The notes under the pieces are model-generated. The model did no database searches. It was not told the origin of the DNA and saw only the letters and a list, made by a program, of their open reading frames with translations. Made by a program: the position numbers and the translations under genes. Of a stretch of 64,000 nt of DNA, positions 1 to 12,157 are shown one piece after another. This DNA is from Scortum barcoo (lineage: Eukaryota; Chordata; Actinopteri; Centrarchiformes; Terapontidae), in NCBI GenBank assembly GCA_023238725.1, contig CM041545.1, forward strand, positions 13,547,782 to 13,611,781. The letters are read 5' to 3'. How positions within the stretch are numbered: position 1 is the stretch's first letter; every line of letters begins with the position of its first letter.

Positions 1-3000
1 TTAACAAGCATCTTTCACACCTTCTTTCTATTTTGCTCCGGACTTTGACTTTAAGTTTGAGCCAAGCCAAAATTACAGATGTGAAACCACGGTCCAGGCC
101 AATCAGCCAAACCAGGGTTCAGCCAAAAGAAGTCACATTACGGTTCAAATTGAACTGTGGTTTGGTTTGTTTCTTGTGTGAAAATATTTTCTGGATAGTT
201 AGGACTTTTGGACCAAGAGACAGAAAAAAGAAAAACAATGCAACAAAACGAGCTGCAATAGTGCCTGGGGACAAAAATTCCAACACTTTTTAATTTTCTG
301 AGACAATGAACTGTCAACACACTGACATCAGACGAACGACAGTCTACATATCAGTCACCTGCAAGTACTGCAATGTGAAACTACACAACAAAAATGTAAC
401 TGTTGGAGTTTCAAATGAATGAAGAGAAACTGTATTGTAGCAACCTCAGTGTCAAAGTCAGATTTTCCGGTCTGAGACATAAAACAACTGTTGTATTTAT
501 ACTCAGTAACCCTTTAGTTTTATTAACTACTGTTTTCAACTAATATTAGTTGTGTTTTATTGCCAAACATTTCTTCCATTTTAAGCTACAGTCCATTCCT
601 TTTAGCTGAGTGATGAGATTGTGTGAGGAGAACAGTGGACAGCAGCAGCCTCGACTTTAAGGTGCTTTCAGACAGTAAGTAAGTGGCAGACCCTTCCCTT
701 TTTCTGAGGTGCCACTCAGTCCCCACAATGCCTTTCAAAGTATGAAAAACGCTGAGTAAATAAGCAATCTGCACTTTCTCCTATAATGTACGTGAGGCTG
801 TGCCAAGCATCACTTCATTTTTGTTTGTATCTGCGACCCTGAAGGCCTGGGACACAGTAAAATAGGGATCCAGACAAAAATTTCCTCCAAAAATATTCCA
901 CCATAGGTAAACATTACACTTCCTGTCCCACCACTAAATCTCTTTTCCTTCCTTGTGTTTTTTTCCTTCTACAAATCACTTTCCAGGTGAATTTTGGCCT
1001 TGAAATAATGGAATAATGTTACAAATTTCAAATTTTCTGCAGATTATGTTTTTCACATGTCTTGTTGCATCATTAATAGAATAACTAAATAACTAAAGAA
1101 ACTAAACAGCTTTCACATCCTTCAACGTCTCTCCATGTTTTCTGATGCAGCAATGCCAGTCGGCGCCTCTCTGGGGATTTCTGAATGCCAGCAATCAATT
1201 TTAAACATCTCATTTTCCCTGCTTGTCTGTAACCTGTCTGCTGTATACAGAGCAGGCGGGCTGGTGTATCCTCACTGGGCTATTGTGCAGAGGAAAGAGA
1301 AAAAAAAGAAAGAAAAAAAAGAAGAGGCCCGTGCCTTACGGTGAGCTGGGGAATCAGCAGTCTGTGCGTGTAATGGAGAGGTAAGTGCAAGCTATAAAAA
1401 ATGTAGACGTGTTGTGATCACTCTCAGGCTCACCCCTCAGGCAAGACAGCTACACGAGTTATCTACAGTGAGTAATTTACAGAATGGGCCCTATATTGGC
1501 GATGGGCAAAGACGCAAGGTCTCTTTAAAATGGATATTGGACAGCTTTCCAAACTCCCCTATGATTTGTTTATCATTTCAACCAACTCATAATCTTCTCT
1601 CAGTCACCTTCTGGTCGGCATTATCCTCTCGCCTCCTCGGAGCTGTCGGAGGCTCTTCAGAGAGTTGTTGACCTGTCTGTGAACTGAACGAAATGCCACA
1701 ATAACATGAAAGGCTTATTGGAGAGGCTGTTGCGAGATGGCACCAGAGACAGATGAGGTAAAGGTTGTAGCTGGAGGAGTGACAGAATGATCTCATCCTT
1801 CGTTTCTGTGTCTGTCCAAATTCCTGATCCCTCCCTTTCATCTCAGCATCCCACTTCCTTTGATATCCCCGTTAACGCTCTTCTTCCATCCTCGTCTTTT
1901 TTTTCCCAACTTGCTCACCTATCTTATCTTTGCACCTCTTCTCCAACTTCCCCTCTCGCTGCGTCTGAAGCACAGTATTTATTCACGTGTATCAAATGTT
2001 TTCTCTTTCTTTTTTTTTTAAAAAAAGGATAGCTCATTCTTTTCCCTCCTTCACACGCAGTCTCCATCGTTCCGCTCCCCCTCCCATATCTCCCCCTTTT
2101 TATCTCACATTGTTCTGAATCGTTATTCTTCAGTGTGTATGGCTCAGAAACGTACATGGCCCCCTGATGGTTATAGCCCGAGTTCATGCTTTTGAAGTAT
2201 GGATGTGTGAGCGATACACTTGAAAGTCTGGCAGCTGATCCTATCTATTTTAAACAATATCCCTGGTGTCTGGCAGAATGTTTGAAGACTGAAGCACTGA
2301 TTTTCCGGAGCATTGCTTTCTGTCTCCTATATTCTGCTTGTTTTGGCTTTTAGTTACAGTAGAACTGGTTTGGCCTCTGGTATACTAACCCAAATAATTT
2401 GCACCTGCGTTACCCTTTGTTAGGGGTCAGAAAACTAGTGGAGAACAGGGGTAATTTAGATCTAGTTAAGGCTCTTTAAGGAATTAAGCCCCAAGCCGTT
2501 TATATTGACTGTTGATAGTCATATATATTAATTTTTGTTTAATTAATGTTTTGTTTATTGTTTTTGGAAGACCTAGAGTTGGGGAACTGTGCAACAAAAA
2601 AGGGAGGGAGCGATTGCATGTGATTTTACAAAAAAAACAAAACAAAGGACAAATAGCAAGAGGCTGTTTGGGAGCAGACAGAAATCAAACCAGTTGCTAG
2701 AGGTGAATTTAATTTGTAGGAAGGGCAGTGGAGAATCAGATCAGCCACTAATGATGCCATCACTGCTGGGAACAGATATTGACTTGTTTCAGAGTGAAGG
2801 CGTGTGTGTGTGGGCACTGCTTTGTGTGAATCCTCAACTCCTCTTTTGTTTTTGGGGGTTAAATGATCACTTTGGGTAAAGAGCTGAATAAAATGAGCTT
2901 TTGTGTTTGCATGTCATTTGCACGTGTGTGTGTGCTACTGCTGACACAATGAGTAGTCTATTATTAGTCTGACAGATTAAATGATCGATAAAAGACTATT

Positions 3001-3039
3001 GTCATTCATCATGCACAAGTACCAAAAATTGGTTCAATA

Positions 3040-3300
3040 CAATCTCACAATCTCTCAATTTTAGCCATGCTAGCGCCACCAAAATATCTTTTTATATTAT
3101 ATATAATATAAATAAATATATATTTTTTATATTTATATTATATACATTTTGTCCAAACATTCATGGTCCCCAGAAGATGAAGAGGATGACTTTTCCTCTA
3201 GCTCCACCATCTGGTCAGAATTTCAGTATTTCCAGTACTTTGAGATTCCCATTAGCCTCAGCTGTACTTTGAGGTCTCTCCAGGAGGATATTCACAGTGT
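3040..3300. repeat. Dispersed repeat fragment, family D (CATGCTAGCG / TTTGTCC-ACATTCATGGTCCCC)
   Basis: The motifs CATGCTAGCGCCACC, TTTTGTCCAAACATTCATGG and CAGAAGATGA, followed by the spaced words TTTTCCTCTAGCTCCACCAT, also occur in the same order in 16980-17480. An AT-rich run (3085-3150) interrupts this copy. I know this sequence as a high-copy dispersed repeat in percomorph genomes, but I cannot name its superfamily. Confidence 0.55.
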
Positions 3301-4349
3301 TGCACAGAAATACAGTTTGACTGAATTAATTGTGTTAAAAATAGAAAAATAGGGGCACAAGAGAGAGCTTTCTCAACTCCAAATACCTGGCCACTCATTA
3401 TTTTATAGACTAAACAAAATTTATTCATCAAGAAGAATTGATAGGCATGAAAATGAACTTAAATTGCAGCCCAGCTGCACATAAGCAGTCAGTGATTGTA
3501 TCTGTGTATGCACTGTATGTGTCTGTCTGCCTGGGTCCAGGATAATATAACCACAGGTAGTTATCTTCCAATGATGATTTCCATTCATCCCAAGCACAGT
3601 CTGAAAGCCAGATAAAAGAAAATGGGAGTACGGACTTGATTACAGGCACTGATTCACACCCAGATAAAGTACATAACCGATGAATGCATTGTTAAGCTGT
3701 GAGAAGAATACAGAAAGAGAGCCTAAAAGTGTTGAGGGCAGAACTGCTGCTCAGGGAGAAGAAATGATGAGAGGGTATTTTATTCAACTCTCTTCTTTCA
3801 CTTTCTTCTGCTCCAACTGTTTCATTCAGTGCGTTTCAATTGCTTCTTCCACACTGAAATCGATATGGTTACAGGTTTTTCTGCGCTTGCCTTTCCACAC
3901 TCACAGGTTCTGCCTTCTTTACACTTTGTGTGACACTTATCTAACACTGCCTTTTTTTCCCTTTCATCTTCACAGTCCCCCCTTCAGTGACAGCAGCAGG
4001 CAGAGACGTGAAGGGACAAAGAGACGCTGTGTGATACTGGAAATAGTCCTACTGATTCAAGGCCGCACAAAAACCTTCGGGCTGGGAATCGACAAGCGTC
4101 ACCATAGCAACCCCCTTGGGGAATCTGCAGCTCAATCCACAGTGGATCTGACTTCTGATCAGCCGAACGGCAATCGTCCCCAGAGGTGTGGGTGCCATGT
4201 GAGAGGTTTAGCATGACTCAGGGATGATCACAGGCCTGCTGTAATTTATCTGTGTTGGCTGGAAGCTCTCAGCTCCTCAGTGTGGGTGGCACACTGCTCC
4301 ATTATTCATCAGACAGATGACTGGCCATGGCAGGACGCTGAGCCAGGAG

Positions 4350-4373
4350 GTGTGTGTGTGTGTGTGTGTGTGT
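4350..4373. repeat. (GT)n microsatellite
   Basis: About 12 perfect GT units, followed by an imperfect continuation. Confidence 0.95.
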
Positions 4374-4559
4374 TCTGTGTGTGTTGCAAAAACGTGAAGA
4401 GGCGAGGTTTCTGGTGTATGTGCAGGAAAAACATTTTCACAGCGTCTGCTTCTGAAAGCAGAACTGCGACAGAGATCGCTTCGAAACATAAACTGCATTC
4501 AACATTCTGCATTTGGCCTCAGATCCACAGATCAGATATTGGCAGTGGTGCAAACCCAC

Positions 4560-7500
4560 CTGGATGTGTTCTCCAAAGTGTTGCGGACTTCGTTCATCTG
4601 CTCTTTCCCAAAATACACAACTGTCAGATGGACCCTCCCGTCCTGATGCACACAGACTTCCCTGCACGTAGACACAAACACAGAGAGGAAGGAACATTAT
4701 GGAAGAAAAGTCTCTCACACTGAGCAGGACGGGATTACAGGAAGGAAGGGCTTTGTGAAATGATTAGTCCAACAGCAGCTCAGATAATTGATAACTGATT
4801 GATAAATCTGCTGGTTTCAGACTCTCAAATATGATGACTTACTGATTTACTCTCTTTTATATGATAATAAATTTGATCACTTTGGGTTTTGGGTTGTTAT
4901 TCAGACAAAACGAGCATTAAAAAGACATCACCTCTGTTCTTTTTTTCCACTGTTTCCTGACGTTAACAGACTAAAGGATTGAGTAATTAATTCAAGAGCT
5001 ACAATCCAGGCTCTCCCTCATTCTGGCTCTACATTTAAACACAGGGACAGATTGTACGCACGTAAAAGAGAGGCCAGGTGGGAGATGCCTGCGGGCGCTT
5101 TGATGGAGACATGTCAAATATATCACACACATGCTGAGGATAATTCACCTCCTCTTCCACAGCACACACATATTTGTCAGACCTTTCCCCAGAAGCACAT
5201 AGGGGGAAAATGTCTAAAAAAAGTACAACTAGATGAACACAAGATGCTTAAAAGTGACTAAATACGTGCAGCAGCTACTGAGCAGCCATGATTAATACGG
5301 TTTTTACTTCCATTATAAATGCTGTTGTGTTAGACGCTCTCTCTAAATGCTGGCATTATTAGAAGTAAATTGATTTTTTTCCTGGATCTGATGAGGCATT
5401 CTTCATTTTGTCACTGGGCCCACTGAGTGGAAAGAATAAAAAAAAGGTTATAATTATTTAATCATTTTCTTTTTAAACTCCAGAGCAGAGACTGAGACTG
5501 CAAATGTTTGTTTGTGCGGAATCACGTTATCTCTATATTCTGCACTCAGAATATAGTGCATCGTGCAAACTGTTATTTTTCTGTTTAAATGTGAATAATA
5601 ATATCTGATAAACATGCAGTTACTCATCGTTATCACCCCCTAGACACACACACACACGTAGACAGTTTCTCCTGGTACACCTTTAATATGGATGAGGGTA
5701 AAGTGTTTGCTCAGCGACTTGCCGCGTCTTTCAAGTAAGTACACTTCATGCCATGCTATATATCAACCACTGCTGGTCTGCCCCGGGGAGAGGGGGGGTG
5801 CAACACTGCTACTAAGCAGGATTTACCATGTAAAAAGAGCTGTGATAAGCAGCGGCGGCAGCACAATAAATCACAGACATTAAGGAGGATGTTTCCTCAA
5901 CTGATGGCGATGGACTGCAGAGCTAAAACAAGCACGTTTTGCTGTAAGCTGATGCCTTTTGACTGCTACTCAGCCCTTCATAGTTTGTCTCCATCAAAAA
6001 CTCTTCACGGCTTCATCACATACACATACGAGCCTGGATCTATTTGTGATATAACGTGGTATATTTGAGATGCTTATCATATGCATCTGAGCCGGGAACT
6101 GTGAGGCCTTTAGTCATAAACTTGTCTGAATCATTTAAAGCTCTCTCAGATTTGTTTACTTTCTGATTGCACCGACCAACACGAAAATAAATTATCTGAC
6201 AACACGACATGTCCAGTTTGGACATGTTAATGACATGTTCCTTCAAAACAAGGAAAAATATCCTCTTTCCTCTAATCTCTCTGATCTCCAATTAAAATGA
6301 AAAACTGGAATAACAGAGAATCTCCTGAATTAATTAAATGTGACACAAAGAAGCGTCTTGAATAATTTATTTTGTTTGTGTTTATGACACATTGTTTGCA
6401 ACTGTGTAATTACCAGCTGTAAACGGAAGAAGAAAATAAAAATGTTCAGTCACTGAGTCTCACCTGAAGTTGTGCATGAACTGTTTGAACTTGTCTGTGC
6501 GTCCAGACAGTGGAACGATTATGTTGATCGGGACGTTGACCATGTCCACCCTCTCGTTTTTCACCTTCATCAGCGGCCCGAAGGGACGGAAGAGGACAAG
6601 GCGCCTGAATTCATTTCTGGACTCCCCTCTGAAGGTCAGCTCGTAAAGCGTCCCTTTATCCCTCTCCGTACGGGTGATACCTGATGGATGAGACACAGAG
6701 ACATGAACTCTTGAATAAAATAAATACACTGCCAGTGCATGTTTATTTGTGGTGGCACATAGTAGTGACAGTTTTTATGTACAACAACATAAACCAAAGT
6801 GCTGTAAATTTTGACTGGAAAATGGCACTCAAGAAAAAGACAGGGGATCATCAAAGTTATTACAAATCACCCTGAGGGGGGCTTGAATTTTTCTAACAAA
6901 TGTGTGCCAGCTCAAAGAAGTTGAGATGTTTCACTGAGAGCCAAAAATGTCAACCTGCTGGAGGGAAAGAAGAAAGAGGAAAACGAGAGTGATTTCATCT
7001 GCACATTTAACTCTCAAGTTCATAAAAGGCAAAAGCTACCCCTTTAAATCTTGCTGCTGTAAATAAACAACTGAACTTTTAGTGTATTAACGTTATTAAC
7101 GTACCAACATGTTAACTTACAAACATGTATAAATACAATGTGAATGCAGAACAAAATTTAAATATAACCCAGGTTAGTTCCTGTGCCTGTAGTTCCTGTG
7201 TCTCTCTGTGTCAGTGGTGATTTTGTTTTTCTTAGTTTCTCCAGGGTGCGGCTTTGTCTGAATCCCCTGAGATTTCTGTGTTCCTTGGTCCCGAGGATCA
7301 TGTTTTTCCCTGTTACTTTTTAACATCTAATCTGGGAAAATGATCTGAGAAATAAACATTTTTTTAGGGGAAAATAATTTTTAGCATCAGATTCATCATT
7401 ATGTCTTTGTGTATGTTGCCTGTGATTGGCTGATAGATACTGTGTGTAAATGCGGTGGAAAAAAAAAAGGTCATGTGAGGCTACTGGGGACACTGTTCAT

Positions 7501-8676
7501 GCACTCTGCTGCTGCTGCTGAGCAAAGAGCCATAGCTGTACATACACATACAAACGCACACACAACACACATGAAAGAGAGGCTATTCTGGTCATCCAGA
7601 CCAATTTTCTTGTTGCAGGCCTTGCATCTGCTTGCTCCTCCAGAGAGAAGTTGATTTTCAATTACTCTGCTATTACAAGGATTATTACTTGCAAATGGAC
7701 CTAGCGAGGTCTGTCGGGGCAGAGCGAAGAGTGAAATGGAAAATAGGAAAGTCAGAAGTGAAACCGTAAGAAACAGACAGGGAGAAAGAGGAAGGAAATA
7801 CTGGAAAATGATGATGTCTTGGATGACATAAAAAAAAGCAAGCAGACATGACAAGAGGGGAAAAAAGGAGAAAGTGAACAGTGAGTCAGAAAATAACAGA
7901 GCAAAAAGAAGACAGAAGAGAGAGATGTCTGTGGGAGATTTGCAGTCTGATAGCAGCTTAAAATTAAGGCCTTCCTGTTAAGTTGGCCAGCTTCCTGTGA
8001 TGGGGGGCCTCATTTCCCAGAGGACCACGATAAGCTCTCATTTAGCAAATATGCCGAACAATTTAGACTAAATGCCCTCACTTCCTGTCTCTGTCTTTCT
8101 AACTAACTGCACTTTCTGTCCCTTTCTAAGGACAGAGCTCGGCAGTTGGCACGTTCATTTAGCATACCTTCACTGTTTGTGTGCAGTTTCAGCTCACTAG
8201 CCTGCTAATGCGGACCTGAAAGCTCCCCTGAAGATGCTTTTGTCAGTCTGGAGATCTGGGCAGCCTTTCACTTGTCTGGCTGGTCGGAGGAATCGCTGCT
8301 TGTTCAAGATTTGCCTAAAAATCGATGTCCATTAAGGGGCATTAAGTGCAAAATATGACCAAGAGCGAGTCGCTATTTCATTGAAAGCAAGCTGCACTCT
8401 CTTGCTGTCTCATTGAGGAGTAGTAGAGGCTGTTTATGTGAATAAATCTACGCGCATCGTTTAAAATCACAGTCGCATAAACACACACATAGATTACACA
8501 GGACCACACACAACCTCATACATACATATGTAAGAGGCTCCGTATAGCAACCTATGGCTCATTTCCTCCGAGCCAGGTGCCCCTATTACTCACTTTAAAA
8601 CCTCCACCCACTAACATACTGAAGGTGGTGACCTTCAAAAAGCAAATCTCACACACACACACACGCACACACACAC

Positions 8677-8713
<37 letters not shown>

Positions 8714-10116
8714 AAAAGATGCTCTGCTGTGAATGAGGAGCAGCTGTGTTCATTTCCTGAGGTTGTGATCAAGGCTGAACAGAACAAACTAGGAGGATAT
8801 CCTGGCTCTCCTTACACAGACACACTCTCATATTTCTGACCTTCCAGGGATTCATGTAACAAAAACAAAACAAAGCAAACCAAAAGAAGAAAGTAAAGTA
8901 CAGTGTTTGAATGTGGACAAAAAATGTCAGTATGTGTCTCCAGGAAATTATGTTCATACAGTATCTAATTTGTTTTTCATTACGTGGTGACAAATGTTAC
9001 GTTACTCTCTCCAAAATAGATGCACATAGTGACACTGCTGTTAATACACTTTACTCAGAGCTGTGTGCAGTCAAAGAAGAACATATTTTCGAAGCGTGGA
9101 TTGGCTGAGGCATCTTGTGTCATTAAACCTTGGTTAGCTTTATGCAACACAAGCCCTTTGGTTGAGGTGTGGGAAAGACTGAAGTTTCAGTTAAATGTTA
9201 ATGTTGCGTGTTCTCTTGCTTGTTTCTGTTTTAAACCAGATCACAATCTTAATCTTAATCTATAAATGTGATTTCTGAGAAAAAGGTTTGTGTTTCATGC
9301 ATTCTTACCTTCTATGAAGTCAGACGGCGAGTATACTTTGTTGGTTTGACTCTTTTCTCCTGCACCATCTTGCTGGGATGGCGCAGCATTGAGGCTGTGC
9401 AGGGCCGTCTCCAGCACCTCCCCCAGCTCCTCTCTCTTGTCCTTCCTCACGGGCTTCTCCTCGGGGTGACGCGTCAGCCCCATCTCCAGCTGGTACACCC
9501 TCTGCAGGGTGAAACTCTCAAAGGGCACCACCGCATACTCGCTGGGCAACCTGCTGCCGGCCGTCACTTCGGCCTTCACCAGCTGGCTTCGCAGGAACTC
9601 CTGGAGGTCCGCCTGCTGGCTCTTGGCTCCTTGAGCCTCCCCCAGAGCACCTCCTTGTGATCCAGTCCCAGCTTCCTGTCCCTCAGCTGGGCCCCCAGCG
9701 GCTCTCTTCAAGCTCTCCTGCACTCCTTTCAGCTGCTCGCTACGCTCCTGCAAAGCCTCCTTGAGCTGAGCTATCTGCTTCTTCAAGGAGGAGATGTGGA
9801 GGCGGTGCTGCTCCTCGCGCTCTTGGAGGAGCACCTGATAAGACTGAACACCTGGAGGTCCGCCGCTTTGAGCAGCTCGGGCTCCTCCTGTCCCACCTGC
9901 TCCTGTTCCTATCCCAGGCCCCGTGCCCCCCAAGCTGGGGTGGTTGGGTCCAGCGCGGGGCAGGGTGTGACTTAGTGGAGGGTCGTCAGAGTGTGGTGGA
10001 CTGCAGGTCATCACATAGAGGAGCGAAAAGGAGCAGCAGAGGAGCACCAGCAGGCCTCCAACTCGGGAGACCCTAGTTAGAAGTCCACGCCGCAACATTG
10101 CTGCTTGTAGCATCAA
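4560..10116 (-). CDS. csgalnact1: Chondroitin sulfate N-acetylgalactosaminyltransferase 1, first three coding exons (partial gene)
   Basis: This Golgi type II membrane enzyme adds GalNAc to start and extend chondroitin chains. Coding exons on the minus strand are 10116-9309 (start), 6680-6464 and 4661-4560. All have GT-AG borders and the phases join (1, 2, 2). The first exon encodes a short cytoplasmic tail, a signal anchor at residues about 20-36 ([17 protein letters not shown]), a Gly/Pro-rich low-complexity stem (about 56-90) and a coiled coil (about 93-137, from [11 protein letters not shown]). It then has the family-specific block [20 protein letters not shown]. Exon 2 continues with [11 protein letters not shown] and [13 protein letters not shown] residues (here [16 protein letters not shown]). 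Exon 3 carries [21 protein letters not shown] identified it by close similarity to remembered human CSGALNACT1. The start may be Met1 at 10116 or Met7 (MLRRGLL) at 10098; Met7 fits mammalian N-termini better. The catalytic exons are not in 1-4559 and must lie past the left edge. The a/b paralogue is not resolved. Confidence 0.93.
4662..6463 (-). other. csgalnact1: csgalnact1 intron between coding exons 2 and 3
   Basis: GT-AG intron. It contains a decayed family-C element (about 4770-5010) with the words TTTGGGTTTTGGGTTGTTATTC and AGACATCACCT that recur in other family-C copies. Nothing else is recognisable. Confidence 0.7.
4770..5010. repeat. Dispersed DNA-element remnant, family C
   Basis: This family is recognised by ATTAATCGATTA-like ends, GATTTGATAATTGATTA, TTTGGGTTTTGGACTGTT, ACATTTGAGAAGC and TCATTTTTCACT words in fixed order. 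Other copies are near 15810, 21172, 25885, 28725/29120 and 61290. Intact teleost copies start AGGGCTGCAACTAACG and behave as non-autonomous hAT-like elements. This copy keeps only the middle and one end. Confidence 0.5.
6681..9308 (-). other. csgalnact1: csgalnact1 intron between coding exons 1 and 2
   Basis: GT-AG intron of about 2.6 kb. It contains a long AC microsatellite (8650-8708). I see no other gene or strong repeat signature. Confidence 0.75.
8650..8708. repeat. (AC)n microsatellite with two CG-containing interruptions
   Basis: About 29 AC units, interrupted twice by GC where A has changed to G (ACACGCACAC). Confidence 0.95.
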
Positions 10117-11151
10117 AACTCACTGAATTAAACAGCCACACACCAAAATATCATGTAACCTCACACACTCCAGTCTCAATGATAGGAGCCCATTTGAGTT
10201 TATATTTCATCCCCCTGCGAGGAGGCTGGCTACTTATCAGTATGAGGTCATTTAATTTGAATTAGGTCATCAGACCTGCACTGCCTGAGATTGTAACTTG
10301 ATTTGTCACTGGCAACAATAATAGGGTGTGAGGGTCAAAACACATTTTCCCTCTCTGTTGCTCAAATTAGGTCCGCTAGCAGACGCCATCCTGAGCATTG
10401 TTACATCATCTATCACTCACATTGTGACTCATTTGTTTGCATGAGCTCTGACTCCCTCCATCAGTCCATGATGTCTTCTTCCTGTTAAATGTCTCAAGAA
10501 ACATCTTAGAGCAGTTGAATACTCAAACTAGCTGAGGTGATGGGCAAAAATGCTACGTTTCACAAGCGAGCAAATCCTCTCGACAGTGGTTTCCTCATGT
10601 TGTATTTGTCCTGACAGAGAAAACAGAAAGAGAGAGGTTTGTCATTAACAGATGCAATCGCTGTTAACATACTGATCAACATTACTTTTATCATTTAAAA
10701 GCCAGACACACGGCAGCCAACTCTGACATGTTAGTTTAGGATGGCGAAGGATTTAACTGTTGTCGCCAAACTAAGCATTCCTTCAGGGCCGCAGCTTCCG
10801 GAAACCAATGTTGTAACTAATGTGTGAGAAAATAAAGCAGAGTGCAAGGGTGTGTGCTTGGATGACAGTGTGTGTGTGTGGCACTGTGAGTGCGTGTTCA
10901 GCAGATGCAAAGGAAAGTAAATAGGACAGATCCTTACATCTATGTAAAGCTGCAGTATATATACAGCGAGTGACTTAATGTGTCATATTTAACTTATATT
11001 AAGCCACAGCACCTCTTGAAGATACATTATCTCTTTTTAGAGAGACTCGAAAGGATATTCTCATTCATCTTGATGCATTTTTCTAATGTGGTGTTTGAAT
11101 AGCTGATACAAAGGCAGCGTTTCCAAATTAAGTTTCTCTGATTTATTTTGA

Positions 11152-11310
11152 GCTCAGGTTCAAACCTCTGGGTGCTCCAGTTTCCTCCCACAGTCCAAAG
11201 ACACACAAATTAGATTAATTTGAAGGCTCTAAATAACCCATATGTGTGACTGTGAGTGGGAATGGTTGTGTTTTTGTACATTCCTGTGAAAGACCGTCTT
11301 GGTGTACCAA
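11152..11310. repeat. SINE/LINE 3'-tail-like fragment
   Basis: It contains CCAGTTTCCTCCCACAGTCC, AAAGACACAC, a TTAATTTG..GGCTCTAAAT word and GTGTGACTGTGAGTGGGAATG. These words in this order are typical of a very abundant fish retroposon-derived repeat. Family placement is from memory and approximate. Confidence 0.6.
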
Positions 11311-11334
11311 GGAAGAGTTGGGATGGGGGTCACT

Positions 11335-11915
11335 GTCCAATAAATATGAAGCTAGATCCAGGAGATGGTTAGCTTAGCTTATCATGAAGACTGGAAGCAA
11401 GCGGAGACAGCTAGTCTAGCTAATTCGTACAAAACTGAACTGAAAAAAACCAAAAACAATGATTTAAGGTTGTGCTGCAAAGTATCTTCAGCAGAGAAGC
11501 CATACTAGCTGTTCCCCAATATTTTCGGTCTTTATGCTAAGCTAACTGTCTTCTGTGAATAAGTGACAACGTTTATATTTTCAACTACTGTTTCAAATAT
11601 AAGACTGTGCCCAGTTGTATGTTAGAATAGCTTAGTATAAGATAACAGCTATCAGCTTACAGTTAATCTGATACTGTAAACAGGGTCACACAATCCATAA
11701 CTCGTCATTTGTATGCTTTGGTTTTCGAAAATAAAGGCAATATCACTCCTTAATTAGTGACGTTAAGAAGCGTTTGAAGGTGTATTTGATCACCTCCTGA
11801 TGGCACCAGGTTAGCTGATTACTGCTGTTTTCCATTCAGTGCAGAGCCATGAGAGTGATATTAATATTTCCATCGAACTCTCTGCAAGAAAGCGCATAAA
11901 CAAATTTCCCAACCA
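11335..11915. repeat. Long-hairpin dispersed element, family A, copy 1 (diverged)
   Basis: The left half has TAAATATGAAGCTAGA, GGTTAGCTTAGCTTA and AAGACTGGAAGCAAG. The right half has the reverse-complement words TCTTTATGCTAAGCTAACTG and CTCTCTGCAAGAAAGCG..AAATTTCCC. The two halves are therefore inverted relative to each other, as in a long-TIR MITE. Extra sequence about 11570-11800 separates parts of the right half. Confidence 0.6.
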
Positions 11916-12147
11916 GTCTATCTACTCCTTACTGGAAATAAAGTTAAAAAAAGGTTCTTTTTCTTTTCGATCCTTCTCTTGCAAAATACTCAGGCATCGA
12001 AAATCCCTTGGAATGAATCAAAGACTGAGAAATCACTCAATGGTTGAATTGCCCACAGCTCATGACCACAGCAAAACTGTGACGAGAGGTCCCGATCAAA
12101 CACTGCTTCATCTGGAGGAGGTGACAATATTGTGATCTTTAACAAAT

Positions 12148-12157
12148 ATGGGTAGAG
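12148..12157 (+). repeat. Left target-site duplication of the LINE
   Basis: ATGGGTAGAG here is identical to 14788-14797 at the other end of the element. Confidence 0.75.

Larger units (their letters stand above)
1..4559. other. Intron or downstream part of csgalnact1; no exon recognised
   Basis: I found no further csgalnact1 exon here on the minus strand, so this is most likely intron. It contains a family-D dispersed repeat fragment (3040-3300), an AT-rich palindromic stretch (3085-3150) and a GT microsatellite (4350-4373). The short open frames carry no recognisable domain. Confidence 0.5.
10117..12147. other. Non-coding stretch upstream of the csgalnact1 coding start
   Basis: No coding exon is recognised. 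It is probably the csgalnact1 5' intron or 5' flank. It holds an L2/SINE-tail-like fragment (11152-11310) and a diverged long-hairpin element of family A (about 11335-11915). Confidence 0.5.

Noticed and set aside
3680..4216. 178-codon open frame on the plus strand
   Set aside because: No recognisable domain, mixed composition, inside an AT-rich intron of csgalnact1; no splice support or similarity that I know of.
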